From Actinomadura opuntiae (lineage in GTDB: Bacteria > Actinomycetota > Actinomycetes > Streptosporangiales > Streptosporangiaceae), in contig NZ_JASNWF010000018.1 of assembly GCF_030283205.1 (NCBI RefSeq), positions 62,001 to 126,000 of the forward strand: 64,000 bases of DNA, given 5' to 3'. A program made the translations under genes and the position numbers. How positions within the stretch are numbered: the first letter of the stretch is position 1; every line of letters starts with the position of its first letter. The notes beneath the pieces were generated by a model. The model saw only the letters and a list, made by a program, of their open reading frames with translations, made no database searches and was not told the DNA's origin. Below, piece by piece: positions 61,491 to 64,000 of this stretch.

Positions 61491-61555
61491 CGGCGGCGGG
61501 CCCGCCCGCGCGGCTTCCGGGTGCGGGGTCGTGCGGGGCGTGGGAACCTGGTGCC

Positions 61556-62197
61556 GTGACCTCGGAAGGTGGGACGGCCGCTTCCCAGCGGGCCATGGGC
61601 AGGCCGCGCGCGACCTCGCCGGCCGTCCTGGAGCGGCTGGCGTTCGAGCTGTTCGCCCGCAAGGGGTTCGACGAGACCACCGTGGACGACATCGCGACGG
61701 CGGCGGGGATCGCGCGGCGGACGTTCTTCCGCTACTTCTCGTCCAAGAACGACCTGGTGTGGGGCGACTTCGAGGGGCAACTGCGGAGGCTGCGCGCGCT
61801 GCTCGACGAGACCGGCCCGCGCACGCCGATGATGGACGCGGTGCGCCGCGCCGTGGTCGAGTTCAACCGGTTCGACCCGCAGGACGTGCCGTGGCACCGG
61901 CAGCGGATGCAGCTCATCCTGGGCGTGCCGACCCTGCAGGCGGACGCGACGCTGCGGTACTCGTCCTGGCGGTCGGTCATCACCGCGTTCGCGGCCGAGC
62001 GCACCGGTGAGCCGGCGTCCGCGCTGGTCCCCCGGCTCACCGGCAACGTCGTGCTGGCCGCCGCGGTCTCGGCGTACGAGTTCTGGCTGGCGTCCGGGGA
62101 GGAGACGGTGCTGGCCGACGTGCTCGACGAGGCGCTCCGGCGGGTGAGCGACGGCCTGTCGGCGGTGCCGGACGGCGCCGGCCCGGTGTCGCGCTGA
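61556..62197 (+). CDS. mftR: Mycofactocin system regulator MftR
   Basis: 213 aa from GTG 61556 (an ATG at 61595 is possible). TetR fold with the hallmark HTH of MftR: GRPRATSPAVLERLAFELFA, KGFDETTVDDIATAAGIARR, then RTFFRYFSSKNDLVWGDFEG, and later HRQRMQLILGVPTLQADATL. MftR senses long-chain acyl-CoA in mycobacteria and represses mft genes. Its stop abuts the mftG stop (TGATCA), so the two genes converge with no gap. Confidence 0.9.
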   Translation: MTSEGGTAASQRAMGRPRATSPAVLERLAFELFARKGFDETTVDDIATAAGIARRTFFRYFSSKNDLVWGDFEGQLRRLRALLDETGPRTPMMDAVRRAVVEFNRFDPQDVPWHRQRMQLILGVPTLQADATLRYSSWRSVITAFAAERTGEPASALVPRLTGNVVLAAAVSAYEFWLASGEETVLADVLDEALRRVSDGLSAVPDGAGPVSR

Positions 62198-63736
62198 TCA
62201 GCCGCCCCGGCGGACGGTGGCGGCGATCACCTCGCCGATGAGGACGGCCGTGGCAGCCGGGCCGCGCAGCGGAGCCGTCGGCAGGATGGACGTGTCGGCC
62301 ACGCGGAGCCCCTCCAGGCCGTGCACGCGGCCCTGCCCGTCGACCGCGCCGCCCATCGGCACGGTTCCGCACGTGTGCTGGGACGTGCCGAGCCGGGCGA
62401 GTATCCACGCGTCGAGCAGGCCGTCGTCGTCCAGCCATCCGGGCTCCGGCTCGACGAGTCCTTCGCAGACCTCGCCGAAAGCGCCGGTCGCCACGATGGC
62501 CGCCGCCGCCCGCACGGCCTCGCGCATCCGGCGCCGGTCGGTGCCGGTCTCCAGATAGCCGTAGGTGATGCGCGGCGGGACGTCCGGGTCGGCGGACACG
62601 GTGCGGAGCGTCCCCGCTCTGCGAGGTGTCTGGACCGACACGAGGAACGGTATCGGCGCGCCGGGCGCCGCCGCCTCCCCGCCGACCAGGGCCATGGTCG
62701 GCACGAGGGACTGCAGGATCTCCAGGTCGCCCGCCGCGTCGCCGCCGGAGGAGGGCAGGTGCAGGACGCCGCCGAGCCAGCCGCCGGACGGCACGGGCAT
62801 CGGCCGCCGCGGCGTCCACTCCACGACGGTCTGGGGATGGTCGCTGAGGGCGGCGCCCACGGCGGGAAGGTCGTGGACGACCGGAATACCGTGGCGGGCG
62901 AGGTCGTCGGCCGGGCCGACGCCGGACAGGTGCAGCAGGTGGGGTGAGGACAGCGAGCCCGCGCACAGGATGATCTCGCCCGCGTCCAGGACCGTCCGCC
63001 GCCCGCCGCGTTCGACCACGACCCCGGTCGCCCTGCCGCGGCGAATGACGACCGACCGCACCACGCACTCGCCCAGGACGGTGAGGTTGGGCCGGCGCGC
63101 CGCCTCGCCGAGCAGGTAGGCGACCCCGGTGTTGATCCGGCTGCCGCCGCGGGTGTTCGTCGGGACGGGCCCGAAGCCGGGTGCCCCCTGGTCGTTCTTG
63201 TCGGGATCGTCCGGATACCCCAGCGAGCGGGCGGCGGCCTGGAACGCGGCGGCGGCGGGATGGCGCAGGTCCGTCCGGTGGACGGGGACGGGGCCGTCGC
63301 CGCCGTGCAGTGCCGTCGCCCCGAGATCGAGGTCGGTCTCCAGCGCGCGCATGACCGGCAGCGCCCGTTCGTAGGACCAGAGGTCGCCGTGCACCGACCA
63401 GCGGTCGAAGTCCTCGCGCCGCGCCCGGACGAAGTAGCCGCCGTTGACGGCGGTCGACCCGCCGAGGAACCGCCCGCGCGCCGCCGCGTACGGCAGTCCG
63501 GGCGCGAGCAGGGCCGGGAACGTCCGGACGGCGGCGTTGCCCGGCTGCGCGCCCGGGACGAGGCGCGCGTCCAGCAGCCCGGCGGGGAAGTCCGGCGGCG
63601 TCCGCGGCGCCGGGCCGGCCTCGGCGAGCAGCACCTCGCAGCCGGCGTCCTCGCTGAGCCGGGCCGCCAGGACGGCCCCGCTGCCGCCCGCTCCCACCAC
63701 GAGCACGTCGGGGCGGCGCCGGGCGGGGGCGATCAC
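62198..63736 (-). CDS. mftG: Mycofactocin-associated GMC oxidoreductase MftG
   Basis: 512 aa from GTG 63736 (start uncertain, weak ribosome site). GMC oxidoreductase: FAD loop VLVVGAGGSGAVLAARLSED, GRFLGGSTAVNGGYFVRARR (GMC signature 1), LDAGEIILCAGSLSSPHLLH (signature 2), and a C-terminal active site with SQHTCGTVPMG and LRVADTSILPTAPLRGPAAT. MftG is thought to reoxidise mycofactocinol. Identification rests on the neighbours mftR and mftA. It is divergent from mftA. Confidence 0.88.
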   Translation of the reverse strand: MIAPARRRPDVLVVGAGGSGAVLAARLSEDAGCEVLLAEAGPAPRTPPDFPAGLLDARLVPGAQPGNAAVRTFPALLAPGLPYAAARGRFLGGSTAVNGGYFVRARREDFDRWSVHGDLWSYERALPVMRALETDLDLGATALHGGDGPVPVHRTDLRHPAAAAFQAAARSLGYPDDPDKNDQGAPGFGPVPTNTRGGSRINTGVAYLLGEAARRPNLTVLGECVVRSVVIRRGRATGVVVERGGRRTVLDAGEIILCAGSLSSPHLLHLSGVGPADDLARHGIPVVHDLPAVGAALSDHPQTVVEWTPRRPMPVPSGGWLGGVLHLPSSGGDAAGDLEILQSLVPTMALVGGEAAAPGAPIPFLVSVQTPRRAGTLRTVSADPDVPPRITYGYLETGTDRRRMREAVRAAAAIVATGAFGEVCEGLVEPEPGWLDDDGLLDAWILARLGTSQHTCGTVPMGGAVDGQGRVHGLEGLRVADTSILPTAPLRGPAATAVLIGEVIAATVRRGG

Positions 63737-63849
63737 GCGGGATTCCGGCGGATCATGGGGTGGAGCCTTCCTTTTGGCACTCGATGCATTTACTATCCGT
63801 CCAGGACCGATGGTACGAGCCGCGCGGCATGCCGCCGGAAGGAGGACCC

Positions 63850-63972
63850 ATGGACACCGACGCCCCGCAGCAGCAGGACGCCGACCGGGCCGACGAGCGG
63901 GCCCCGGACGCCGACGTCGCCGAGTCGCTGATCGAGGAGGTCTCGATCGACGGCATGTGCGGCGTCTACTAG
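63850..63972 (+). CDS. mftA: Mycofactocin precursor peptide MftA
   Basis: 40 aa from ATG 63850 with GGAGGA 3 nt upstream. Acidic leader and the diagnostic C-terminus VSIDGMCGVY; the last Val-Tyr pair is decarboxylated and crosslinked by the radical SAM enzyme MftC, giving the redox cofactor mycofactocin. Ten bp before the mftB start. Confidence 0.95.
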   Translation: MDTDAPQQQDADRADERAPDADVAESLIEEVSIDGMCGVY

Positions 63973-63982
63973 GCCGCACGCG

Positions 63983-64000
63983 ATGACCGAGCCCGCGCCC
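63983..64000 (+). CDS. mftB: Start of mftB (RRE chaperone), partial
   Basis: Six codons only (MTEPAP) at the window edge, 10 bp after mftA. In all mycofactocin loci mftB, the leader-binding chaperone, follows mftA; the identity here is inferred from that order. Confidence 0.55.

Overview
The window is high-GC actinobacterial DNA. Codon use, the tRNAs, an actinomycete integrative and conjugative element (AICE), a mycofactocin locus and many TetR/GntR/MarR regulators point to an Actinomadura-like member of the Streptosporangiales or a relative. That placement is inference; no marker gene was compared.

Layout. 1-12 kb is ordinary chromosome: the end of an SDR gene, a TetR regulator, a HAD hydrolase, a LysR/YciI fusion remnant, an NB-ARC/TPR STAND ATPase, YceI with a divergent HxlR regulator, a stand-alone alanyl-tRNA synthetase, a zinc alcohol dehydrogenase and a PLP basic amino acid decarboxylase. 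12.2-14.6 kb is a compact RiPP locus of three translationally coupled genes: a 113-aa protein of unknown role, a radical SAM/SPASM maturase with an apparent 1-nt frameshift, and a 189-aa precursor whose core has a cysteine at every fifth residue (19 of them). tRNA-Pro(TGG) and tRNA-Gly(TCC) follow.

14,956-27,011 is an AICE integrated in the 3' half of tRNA-Gly, bounded by perfect 44-bp repeats. It carries a coupled operon tra-repSA-xis-int read towards the tRNA, a replication/excision activator-like gene, a GntR repressor, small AICE proteins, and a rightward group of HTH/TPR regulator, flavoprotein and a clearly AT-richer ApeA-like (HEPN) gene, a likely anti-phage cargo. A MafI-like immunity gene and a cluster of inverted repeats lie before attR.

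27-51 kb is a scrapyard of mobile DNA: a frameshifted paralogue of an intact gene at 51 kb, transposase remnants related to IS3/IS481, IS5, IS21 and IS1634 plus one intact IS5-family element with 3-bp target duplications, a ParB-like partition protein, a broken MobC-like gene, a decayed Phd/RelE pair, and a large secreted RHS-Hint toxin (ADP-ribosyltransferase-like tip) with a LamG-domain partner. A 110-bp sequence beside the AICE right end recurs at 44.7 kb next to the mobC remnant, linking the two regions.

51-64 kb returns to chromosome: a serine hydrolase, an FAD oxidoreductase, an ATP-dependent DNA ligase, MarR/nitroreductase and TetR/MFS divergent pairs with palindromic operators, an APH-fold kinase, a DUF3237 protein, and at the right edge the mycofactocin genes mftR, mftG and mftA with the first codons of mftB.
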